From assembly GCA_910577915.1 (NCBI GenBank), contig CAJTOM010000016.1, positions 1 through 37,503 of the forward strand: a stretch of DNA of 37,503 nt, read 5' to 3'. This document shows positions 8,442 through 14,817 of the stretch, piece by piece. This DNA comes from an uncultured Oscillospiraceae bacterium. Its GTDB lineage: Bacteria; Bacillota; Clostridia; Oscillospirales; Oscillospiraceae. Both the position numbers and the translations under genes were made by a program. Each line of letters starts with the position of its first letter. Positions within the stretch are counted from its first letter, which is position 1. The notes beneath the pieces are model-generated. The model searched no databases. It was not told the DNA's origin and saw only the letters and a list, made by a program, of their open reading frames with translations.

Positions 8442-8603
8442 ATGAATGGCATGAGATGCAGAATATCCAATAGCACAGCAGGACACCGGGTCCCGATTGA
8501 TGCGCCCCCATACACAGCGGTCTTGTCTACGACAACTGCCCGCGTATATCTTCCTCGTGTTATCATGAATGAATTGGATGGAATTGTAGAAGACAGCATG
8601 TAA
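8442..8603 (+). CDS. Candidate 53-residue small protein, unknown
   Basis: An ATG-started frame of 53 codons ends at TAA, 19 bases before the next small gene. It contains the stretch VPIDAPPYTAV and ends MNELDGIVEDSM. It has no membrane segment or cysteine motif that I recognise. A purine-rich GGAAAGTGGA lies just before the ATG. A promoter about 100 bases upstream and the tight spacing to the next gene are its only support. An overlapping 20-codon frame starting at 8411 in another phase is the competing possibility. Confidence 0.35.
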   Translation: MNGMRCRISNSTAGHRVPIDAPPYTAVLSTTTARVYLPRVIMNELDGIVEDSM

Positions 8604-8622
8604 TAGAAAGGATTGATACTTC

Positions 8623-8862
8623 ATGAACCGTAGAGCCGCTGGCGTTGTGTTTTGCATCTTGTCCACACTGCTGCTCATCTCCCAATACCTGTGCGCGGCC
8701 ATCTGGTCAGCCGGCTCCTCCAAGCACAGTCCCGGCTCCTTTTCGTATATACTGGAGTGTATCGGGCCTTTCCTCCCGACCGCCAGCGCCGTATGCCTCG
8801 CAGTGGGTATCTTCTATTTGGCGGCTGCGGAGATTATGGACATCCGCCATAAAAAGTCGTAG
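8623..8862 (+). CDS. Small two-helix membrane protein, unknown
   Basis: The 79-residue product has two clear hydrophobic segments, near residues 6-28 and 47-70, separated by a short polar loop (SAGSSKHSPGS), and ends in the basic tail DIRHKKS. I recognise no family. AAGGA lies about ten bases before the ATG, and a strong bidirectional hairpin follows. The base composition is less GC-rich than the neighbouring genes, so this island may have been acquired separately. Confidence 0.6.
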   Translation: MNRRAAGVVFCILSTLLLISQYLCAAIWSAGSSKHSPGSFSYILECIGPFLPTASAVCLAVGIFYLAAAEIMDIRHKKS

Positions 8863-8883
8863 AATCGTATATCTCAATCAATA

Positions 8884-8928
8884 GAAAGCCGTCCGCAGAC
8901 ACCCGAAGGGTACCTGCGGACGGCTTTC
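8884..8928. terminator. Bidirectional terminator
   Basis: A perfect 15-base stem (8884-8898 with 8914-8928) with an inner CCC/GGG pairing. A T-rich stretch follows on the plus strand. It separates the small membrane protein gene from the converging transporter gene and probably serves both. Confidence 0.85.
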
Positions 8929-8954
8929 TCCTATCTTTTTCGGGCCGGCGCGGT

Positions 8955-10586
8955 TCACTCCTTCTGCGCATCCACCCGCTTGAGCACAACCAGCGCGCCA
9001 ACGGTCAGCACCGCGCCCAGGGCCAGGCAGATGACGGCGTTCTGGACAAACCCGGCGATGATGAAGCACACGAAGCTCACCGCCGCCACTGTGACGGCGT
9101 AGGGCAGCTGGGTGGACACGTGGGTCACGTGGTCGCACTGGGCCCCGGCGGAGGCCATGATGGTGGTGTCGGAGATGGGGGAGCAGTGGTCGCCGCACAC
9201 GGCCCCGGCCAGGCAGGCGGAGATGCCCACAGTCAGCAGGGTGCTGCTGGGCTCGAAGACCGCCACCACGATGGGGATGAGAATGCCGAAGGTGCCCCAG
9301 CTGGTGCCGGAGGCGAAGGCCAGCAGGCAGGCCACCACAAAGATGACGGCGGGCAGCAGGCTGTAGAGGCCCTGGGAAGCGCCCTTCATCACGCCCTCCA
9401 CAAACACGTCCGCCCCCAGGGCGCTGGTCATGCTCTTCAGGCTCACGGCCAGGGTGAGGATGGTGATGGGGGGCACCATGGCGATGAAGCCCTTGGGCAC
9501 GCAGGCCATGGCCTCCTTGAAGGTCAGCACCCGACGGGCCACCAGGTAGACGACGATGAGCACCAGGGAGACCAGGCCGCCCCAGGGCAGGCCGATGAAG
9601 GCGTCGGTGTTGCCGAAGGCCCCGATGAAGTCGCCGGCGCAGTCCGTGCCGCCCCAGGCGTCCACGCCGAAGAAGCCGCCCACGTAGATCATGCCCACGG
9701 TGCACAGCGCGAAGAGAATGATCACCGGGATGATGAGGTCCAGGACCCTGCCCTTGCCGCTGCCCTCGCCGGAGGCGCTGCCCTCCAGCGCGCCCAGCTC
9801 GCCCTTGTTCAGGGCCTTGTCCTCCCACAGCTTCATGGGGCCGTAGTCGAAGCGCATCACGGCCAGGCCGATGATGAAGACAAAGGTCAGAAGGGAATAG
9901 AAATTGTAGGGGATGGCCCGGATGAAGAGCTCAATGCCGGAGACGCCGGTGTCCAGGTCGGCGGCCACGCCGGAGACGGCGGCGGCCCAGGAGGACACGG
10001 GGGCGATCATGCACACGGGGGCGGCGGTGGCGTCGATAAGGTAGGCCAGCTTGGGCCGGGAGATTTTGTGGCCGTCGGTGACGGGGCGCATGACGCTGCC
10101 CACGGTGAGGCAGTTGAAGTAGTCGTCGATGAAGATCAGAATGCCCAGCACGAAGGTGGCCAGGGTGGCCCCCATGCGGGTCCTGATGCTGCGCTGGGCC
10201 CAGCGGCCGAAGGCGGCGGACCCGCCGGAGGCGTTGACCAGGGCCACGATAACGCCCAGCAGCACCAGAAACAGGAAGATGCCCGCGTTGCCGGCGATGG
10301 CGTCCACAAAGCCCTGGTTGACCATGGTGTCCAGGGTGGCGACGGGGGCGAAGTTGCACTGGAACAGCGCGCCCACCAGCACGCCGATGAACAGGGAGGA
10401 GTAGGCCTCCTTGGTGATGAGGGCCAGGACGATGGCCACCACAGGCGGCACCAGGGCCATGAAGGTGCCGTACATGTTGGAGAGGGGCGCTTCGCCCTCC
10501 GAGGCGAAGGCGGTGGCGGTCAGCGCCAGGGCCGCCGACAGGGCCAGCACCGCGGTGAGGGCCCGTCTGGTTCTTGGGGTGTTCAT
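8955..10586 (-). CDS. NhaC-family transporter, probably for lysine
   Basis: The 543-residue polytopic membrane protein has about 12-13 hydrophobic helices and NhaC-type motifs such as FIDDYFNCLTVGSVMRPVTD and FASGTSWGTFG followed by GDHCSPISDTT. The N-terminus carries an extra signal-like stretch (residues 8-28, ending ATAFA) before the first core helix. AGGAGG precedes the ATG at 10586. NhaC proteins exchange sodium and protons, but a subgroup lies behind lysine riboswitches and is considered a lysine importer (LysW). Because a full lysine riboswitch sits directly upstream here, lysine uptake is the best call. That specificity is inferred from regulation, not from the protein itself. Confidence 0.9.
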   Translation of the reverse strand: MNTPRTRRALTAVLALSAALALTATAFASEGEAPLSNMYGTFMALVPPVVAIVLALITKEAYSSLFIGVLVGALFQCNFAPVATLDTMVNQGFVDAIAGNAGIFLFLVLLGVIVALVNASGGSAAFGRWAQRSIRTRMGATLATFVLGILIFIDDYFNCLTVGSVMRPVTDGHKISRPKLAYLIDATAAPVCMIAPVSSWAAAVSGVAADLDTGVSGIELFIRAIPYNFYSLLTFVFIIGLAVMRFDYGPMKLWEDKALNKGELGALEGSASGEGSGKGRVLDLIIPVIILFALCTVGMIYVGGFFGVDAWGGTDCAGDFIGAFGNTDAFIGLPWGGLVSLVLIVVYLVARRVLTFKEAMACVPKGFIAMVPPITILTLAVSLKSMTSALGADVFVEGVMKGASQGLYSLLPAVIFVVACLLAFASGTSWGTFGILIPIVVAVFEPSSTLLTVGISACLAGAVCGDHCSPISDTTIMASAGAQCDHVTHVSTQLPYAVTVAAVSFVCFIIAGFVQNAVICLALGAVLTVGALVVLKRVDAQKE

Positions 10587-10596
10587 GTGTGTTCCT

Positions 10597-10638
10597 CCTA
10601 AAAACAAAAGTCCAGTCATGATGCAATCATGACCGGAC
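10597..10638 (-). terminator. Riboswitch-controlled terminator
   Basis: On the minus strand a 13-base stem (10626-10638 with 10610-10622, loop of three) is followed by TTTTGTTTTT and then the AGGAGG of the transporter. The 3' arm contains CATGAC, which can instead pair with GTCATG in the 3' strand of the aptamer's closing stem (10661-10666). This gives a plausible antiterminator when lysine is absent. Confidence 0.88.
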
Positions 10639-10661
10639 GCACAACACGAACAAGACCCGCC

Positions 10662-10826
10662 ATGACAGCTCTCCACGTTTCCGTGACAGTCCGCCGGATG
10701 TTCTCCGGCGGCCCAGCCTCCTCTCCCGCCAGACAGCGGGAGGGGCGCTTCGGCGGCGTTCCCTTTCCCTCCCCCGCTGTCTGACGGTTTACGGGGAGGT
10801 ACTGATGGCGGCCGCGCCTCTATCAT
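10662..10826 (-). promoter_or_regulatory. Lysine riboswitch aptamer (L box)
   Basis: On the minus strand the conserved L-box parts appear in order: AGAGGCGCGGCCGCCATCAG with TA directly after it, then GGGAAAGGGAACGCCGCCGA, then CTGGGCCGCCGG, ACTGTCACGG and CGTGGAGAGCT. The ends pair as stem P1 (10820-10826 with 10662-10668, one wobble). Long GC-rich stems occupy the internal arms. The class is known to bind lysine and switch off lysine biosynthesis or transport genes. Together with the downstream terminator this forms a transcriptional off-switch for the NhaC-family gene. Confidence 0.95.
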
Positions 10827-10866
10827 AACCACTATTTTCTGAGCCGGCGAGGCCCAGTTGTCCTCT

Positions 10867-10894
10867 ATTATAAACCACTCGCCCTGAATGTCAA
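10867..10894 (-). promoter_or_regulatory. Promoter of the riboswitch-transporter unit
   Basis: A perfect TTGACA (10889-10894) and a perfect TATAAT (10867-10872) on the minus strand are spaced by 16 bases, about 40 bases before the aptamer. Confidence 0.82.
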
Positions 10895-10976
10895 TGCTTT
10901 TCCCTCCGATTTGTGGAAAACGCACAGGAGATGGAAAAACTTTTCGAAAATATGGACATTTTCTACACATCGGCCC

Positions 10977-11005
10977 TTGCGCGGCGCGGGGAGAAATGGT
11001 AAAAT
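10977..11005 (+). promoter_or_regulatory. Promoter of galK
   Basis: TTGCGC at 10977-10982 and TAAAAT at 11000-11005 are separated by 17 bases. It diverges from the riboswitch promoter. The leader of about 120 bases shows no riboswitch that I recognise. Confidence 0.6.
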
Positions 11006-11131
11006 AGAAAATCAACATCCCAGCGCGAGCCCCTTCGGCTTGTGTACGAAGGAATGTCCCCCTCGCGCGGCGCGCGCGGAGAAAGGCACCCCCGGAACGA
11101 AAAATCAAATACAGGATGGAGGGCAAACCCC

Positions 11132-12415
11132 ATGCGACGAGGAGAACTGTTACGAGAACTTTCCGGCGGCGGCCTCCGGGGCCGCCTGTCCCAGGTCTAT
11201 GGGGCCGGCGCGGCGGAGGCCGCCGTCCGGCTGCGGGAGCTGGTGCTGGAGTACGCCGGCACCTTTCCCTGTGACGAGTCCGCCGACACCTGGCTGTTCT
11301 CCACGCCGGGGCGCACCGAGCTGGGCGGCAACCACACCGACCACCAGCGGGGCGCCGCCCTGGCGGGCAGCGTCAATCTGGACACTATCGCCTGCGTGGT
11401 CCCCAACCGCTCCCGCACCATCCGCATCAAGTCCCGCCACCACCGCATTGCGGAGGTGAACCTGGACGACCTGTCCATCCACCCGGCGGAGACGGGCTCC
11501 TCGCCGTCTCTGGTGCGGGGGGTGGCCGCCCGGCTGACCCGGCTGGGGTACGCCGTGGGGGGCTTCGACGCCTACACCACCACGCGGGTGCTCCGGGGCA
11601 GCGGGCTGAGCTCCTCGGCCGCCTTTGAGGTGCTGGTGTGCACCATTATGAGCCACCTCTTCTGCGATGCGTCCCTCTCCCCCGTCCAGCTGGCCCAGGT
11701 GGGACAGTACGCCGAGAACGTCTACTTCGGCAAGCCCTGCGGGCTGCTGGACCAGCTCTCCTGCGCCGCCGGGGGCGTCATCTCCGCCGACTTCCGGGAC
11801 CCCGGGGCCCCCGCCGTGCGGAAGGTCCAGGTGGATCTGGCCGCCCACGGCTACGCCCTGTGCATCGTGGACAGCCGCGCCAGTCACGCCGATCTCACCG
11901 ACGACTACGCCGCCATCCCCCGGGAGATGGGGGAGGTGGCCCTCTGTCTGGGCTGTCAGGCGCTGGGCGAGGCGGACCCCCGGCAGTTCTGGGAGCAGCT
12001 GCCCCATCTGCGGGCGGTCTGCGGCGACCGGGCCGTGCTGCGGGCCCTCCACTTCTTCGCCGACGACCGCCGGGTCCCCCTCCAGCGGGAGGCCCTGGAG
12101 CGGGGGGATTTTGAGACCTTCCTGGCCCTCACCCGGCAGTCGGGCCGCTCCTCGTTCATGTATTTGCAGAACGTGTCCAGCTACCAGGACAGCCGGTTCC
12201 AGCCGGTGGCGGTGCTGCTGGCCGCGGCGGAGGAGCTGCTGGCGGGCCGGGGGGCCTGCCGGATCCACGGCGGCGGCTTCGCCGGAACCATCCAGGCCTT
12301 CGTCCCCCTGGACCAGCTGGAGGACTTCACCGGCTCCATGGAGGCCCTGGCCGGGCCCGGCACATGTCACGTGCTGTCCATCCGGAGCGCTGGCTCCGTG
12401 CTGCTGGCTCGCTGA
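11132..12415 (+). CDS. galK: Galactokinase (GHMP kinase family)
   Basis: The 427-residue protein has the galactokinase signature in its clostridial form, PGRTELGGNHTDHQRG, then the ATP-binding GHMP motif LRGSGLSSSAAFEV, the block FGKPCGLLDQLSCAAGG, and the C-terminal GACRIHGGGFAGTIQAF. It should phosphorylate galactose at C1 for the Leloir pathway. No galT or galE is nearby. The ATG at 11132 is chosen because GGATGGAGG lies upstream and homologues start close to this point. The frame itself is open 30 codons earlier. The hydrolase gene starts 26 bases downstream and is likely co-transcribed. Another hexose or hexosamine substrate is possible, since a chitobiose gene cluster lies 2.4 kb downstream. 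Confidence 0.88.
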   Translation: MRRGELLRELSGGGLRGRLSQVYGAGAAEAAVRLRELVLEYAGTFPCDESADTWLFSTPGRTELGGNHTDHQRGAALAGSVNLDTIACVVPNRSRTIRIKSRHHRIAEVNLDDLSIHPAETGSSPSLVRGVAARLTRLGYAVGGFDAYTTTRVLRGSGLSSSAAFEVLVCTIMSHLFCDASLSPVQLAQVGQYAENVYFGKPCGLLDQLSCAAGGVISADFRDPGAPAVRKVQVDLAAHGYALCIVDSRASHADLTDDYAAIPREMGEVALCLGCQALGEADPRQFWEQLPHLRAVCGDRAVLRALHFFADDRRVPLQREALERGDFETFLALTRQSGRSSFMYLQNVSSYQDSRFQPVAVLLAAAEELLAGRGACRIHGGGFAGTIQAFVPLDQLEDFTGSMEALAGPGTCHVLSIRSAGSVLLAR

Positions 12416-12441
12416 TACACCCAATCGAAAGGAGAACCGCC

Positions 12442-13302
12442 ATGCTCCACGAAACCGTCCGCCTCACCGTGCCCGGCGCGGAGGAGGCCGCGGAGCTGAT
12501 TACATATGCCCCCTCCAATTTCCCCGAGCTGGGGCCTGACCGGCGGCGGCCCGCCCTCATCATCTGCCCCGGCGGCGGCTACCACTGCCTCTCTGACCGG
12601 GAGGCGGAGCCGGTGGCCCTGCGCTTCGCCGGGCTGGGCTACGCCGCCTTCGTCCTGCGCTACCGCGTGGCCCCGCGGGGGCTCTGGCCCCTGCCCCAGC
12701 GGCAGCTGCTGGCCGCCATCGACTACGTGCGCACCCACGCCGGCCGCTACCACGCGGACCCGGCGGCGGTGATCCCCATGGGGTTCTCCGCCGGGGGGCA
12801 CCTGGCGGGCTGCGCGGGGCTGATGTGGAACAAACCGGAGGTGTACAGGCCTCTGAAAAAGAAATCCGCCGCCTTCCGGCCGGACGGGGTGGTCATGTGC
12901 TATCCCGTGGTCACCAGCGGACCCATGGCCCACCGGGGCTCCATGGACAACCTGCTGGGGGACCGGGAGGAGGAGCTGGCGGAGATAGTTTCTCTGGAAA
13001 AACGGGTCCGGCGCGGCGCGCCGCCCTTTTTTCTCTGGCACACTGCCGACGACACCTGTGTCCCCATGGAGAACACCCTGCTGCTGGCCAAGGCGCTGGA
13101 GGCCAGGGGCGTGGACGTGGAGGCGCGCATCTACCCCCACGGCCGCCACGGCCAGTCCCTGGCCGACCACACCGCCTTTGCCCCGGATGAGGCCCGGCAC
13201 ATCTCCGTGCCCTGCGCCGTCTGGGTCCAGCACTGCGACGCCTGGCTGCAGCGGCACTTCGGTGCGGGACGGAGGGAGGAGGTGAGCGCGGAAAGAAAAT
13301 AG
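12442..13302 (+). CDS. Alpha/beta hydrolase (carbohydrate esterase-like)
   Basis: The 286-residue protein has the oxyanion loop CPGGGYHCLSDRE, the nucleophile elbow GFSAGGHLAG, the acid in HTADDTCVP and the histidine in YPHGRHGQS, so the triad is complete. There is no signal peptide, so it acts in the cytoplasm. The layout resembles the BD-FAE/acetylxylan esterase group of small intracellular esterases that remove acetyl groups from imported oligosaccharides. That substrate is an inference. GAAAGGAGA precedes the ATG. The gene is the second in a unit with galK and is followed by a terminator-like hairpin. Confidence 0.85.
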   Translation: MLHETVRLTVPGAEEAAELITYAPSNFPELGPDRRRPALIICPGGGYHCLSDREAEPVALRFAGLGYAAFVLRYRVAPRGLWPLPQRQLLAAIDYVRTHAGRYHADPAAVIPMGFSAGGHLAGCAGLMWNKPEVYRPLKKKSAAFRPDGVVMCYPVVTSGPMAHRGSMDNLLGDREEELAEIVSLEKRVRRGAPPFFLWHTADDTCVPMENTLLLAKALEARGVDVEARIYPHGRHGQSLADHTAFAPDEARHISVPCAVWVQHCDAWLQRHFGAGRREEVSAERK

Positions 13303-13312
13303 AATAGGCGCG

Positions 13313-13359
13313 GCATGTCTGCTTCCCTCTGCGGGTTTGCACAGCAGACATGCTGTTTT
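13313..13359 (+). terminator. Hairpin terminator after the hydrolase gene
   Basis: An 11-base perfect stem (13313-13323 with 13343-13353) is followed by TGTTTTG. The loop of 19 bases is long, so termination may be partial. The motif CAGACATGCT in the 3' arm (13345-13354) recurs at 13374-13383. Confidence 0.6.
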
Positions 13360-13438
13360 GCGCGGAAGGTGAACAGACATGCTCCGCCCGTCCCTATGAG
13401 TAGAGAAAGATGTCAAAAGGACGAGAGGAGACATGACC

Positions 13439-14632
13439 ATGAAAAAGCTTCTGACGTGCGCCGTAACCATGCTGCTTGTACTCTGCCTCACCGCAGGACC
13501 GGCCTCCGCCGCCAGGGCGGCGGGGAGTGCGGGAGGCATTCCGCCCCTGTCTGCGGGGGCCGTTCCGCGCCTTGCCGGCGAGGAGGGGGACCCAGACGAG
13601 GAGGGTGATCCCGGCGCGCCCGACGACTCCTATGACCCGGATGAGTCCGGCGATCCGGATGAGCCGGGCGATACGGGCGACCCGGAGGAGCCGGAAGAGC
13701 CGGAGGAACCGGGCGGTCCCGTTGAACCGGATGTGCCGGAGGAACCGGGCAATCCTGGTGAACCGGAGGAACCGGACAATCCTGAAGAGCCGGAGGAGCC
13801 GGACGTACCGGACAAGCCGGATGAACCCAGCCAGCCGGAGGAGCCGGATACACCGGACGCCTCCGATGAGCCGGACATCCCGGAGGTCCCCGGCGGGGAG
13901 CCGCCCCAGGAACCGGAGCCGCCCCATGCGCCCATGTTCCCGGAGGAGGAGGAGGTTTTGCCGCCTCCCAGGCCGACCGTCCCCGCACCGGCTCAGCCCG
14001 AGTCGGAGGAGGGGCAAACAGAGGGGAAGGCAGAGGGTTTTACCGGCGATGCCGGGAACCCCGGCATCGCCGGAAGCGGTGTACCGCTTCCGGAATTTCC
14101 TTTGACTGACGTGTCGGAGGAGGACTCCTTCGCGGCGGCGGTCCACGAGGTCCGCAGGCGGGGGCTGATGTCGGACACGGGCGGGGGCCGGTTTACCCCC
14201 TACGGCCGGCTGAGCCGGGCTATGGCGGCCCAGATTCTCTACAACCTGGCGGGACGGCCCGCCGCCTCCGCCGAAGCGGCCTTCACCGACACGCCGCCGG
14301 AGTCCTGGTTTACCCCCGCCGTGGCCTGGTGCGCCCGGACGAAGCTGATCGGGGGCTACGGCGGCGGCCTCTTCGGGCCGGAGGACGATGTGACCAGAGA
14401 GCAGATGGCGGTGATGCTCTACCGCAGCGCGGCGTACCTGGGACTGGACGTGGGCGCTGCGCCGGAGAACGCCGCCGTCCCCGGGGCCGCCCCCTGGGCC
14501 GCAGAGGCCATGGGCTGGGCGCTGCACGCCGGCGTTGTGGAGAGCGGCGACGACCCCGCCGCGCCCCTCACGCGGGCGGAGGTCGCTCAGATGCTGGCCC
14601 GCCTCTGCCAGCTGCTGGAGCCGGAGGCGTGA
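13439..14632 (+). CDS. Secreted SLH-domain protein with acidic proline-rich linker
   Basis: The protein has 397 residues when begun at the second of two ATGs (13439), which sits eight bases from AGGAG. The ATG at 13433 is too close to it. Residues 1-27 form a signal peptide ending around GPASAA. Residues about 45-190 are an imperfect repeat of Glu/Asp-Pro units (EEPEEP, DEPGDP types), likely an extended, highly acidic wall spacer. The last 170 residues contain three S-layer-homology-like segments (for example GRFTPYGRLSRAMAAQILYN and GPEDDVTREQMAVMLYR). These bind secondary cell-wall polymer, so the protein is probably wall-anchored. It has no enzyme domain, so it may be a structural or truncated surface protein. 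Two adjacent perfect inverted repeats lie inside the gene. Confidence 0.85.
   Translation: MKKLLTCAVTMLLVLCLTAGPASAARAAGSAGGIPPLSAGAVPRLAGEEGDPDEEGDPGAPDDSYDPDESGDPDEPGDTGDPEEPEEPEEPGGPVEPDVPEEPGNPGEPEEPDNPEEPEEPDVPDKPDEPSQPEEPDTPDASDEPDIPEVPGGEPPQEPEPPHAPMFPEEEEVLPPPRPTVPAPAQPESEEGQTEGKAEGFTGDAGNPGIAGSGVPLPEFPLTDVSEEDSFAAAVHEVRRRGLMSDTGGGRFTPYGRLSRAMAAQILYNLAGRPAASAEAAFTDTPPESWFTPAVAWCARTKLIGGYGGGLFGPEDDVTREQMAVMLYRSAAYLGLDVGAAPENAAVPGAAPWAAEAMGWALHAGVVESGDDPAAPLTRAEVAQMLARLCQLLEPEA
14043..14093. repeat. Two adjacent perfect inverted repeats inside a coding region
   Basis: The first has 14-base arms (14043-14056 and 14060-14073) around AAC. The second has 11-base arms (14070-14080 and 14083-14093) around GT and shares four bases with the first. 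Both stay in frame and encode a short glycine/proline-rich bridge between the acidic linker and the SLH region. Confidence 0.9.
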
Positions 14633-14640
14633 GGATATGC

Positions 14641-14690
14641 GGGCGGGGCCGGAAGGTCCCGCCCTTCCCGTACCGCCCGGCGGCGGTACG
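14641..14690 (+). terminator. Paired hairpins after the SLH gene
   Basis: A 10-base stem with a GGAA loop (14641-14650 with 14655-14664) and a 9-base stem (14669-14677 with 14682-14690). Neither is followed by a T run, so this may be a weak terminator or an mRNA 3'-end protector. Confidence 0.4.
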
Positions 14691-14771
14691 GCTCCTCCGG
14701 CGGGGAGGCGCGCCAGGCGACAACCAGGGGCAAAAGAACACATTGCCGGCTATGGATTGCGCCGGCCCTTT

Positions 14772-14780
14772 TGGTATACT
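14772..14780 (+). promoter_or_regulatory. Extended -10 promoter of the chitobiose cluster
   Basis: TGGTATACT (TG-n-TATACT) occurs 37 bases before the GTG start, with no good -35 box. TGGTA (14772-14776) and TACCA (14786-14790) form a small dyad around the -10 that could be an operator. Confidence 0.5.
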
Positions 14781-14817
14781 ATAAGTACCATCATATCATT
14801 TGAGGAGGGCAAGAGCC

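Noticed and set aside
8411..8473. 20-codon frame starting MNKKFLLESG
   Set aside because: It has a weak ribosome site and overlaps the longer 53-codon frame. It cannot be excluded as a leader peptide but has no further support.
8265..8723. Minus-strand 152-codon frame in the AT-richer island
   Set aside because: It has no ribosome site or family motif and overlaps the better supported small membrane protein gene.
9120..10601. Long plus-strand frame opposite the NhaC-family gene
   Set aside because: Its product is a low-complexity Gly/His/Gln/Asp mixture typical of antisense frames in GC-rich genes, and the minus strand has clear membrane-protein motifs.
13600..13900. Periodic repeats that could be taken for a CRISPR array
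   Set aside because: The units are short, variable, in frame and encode Glu/Pro runs within a secreted protein. There are no spacers.
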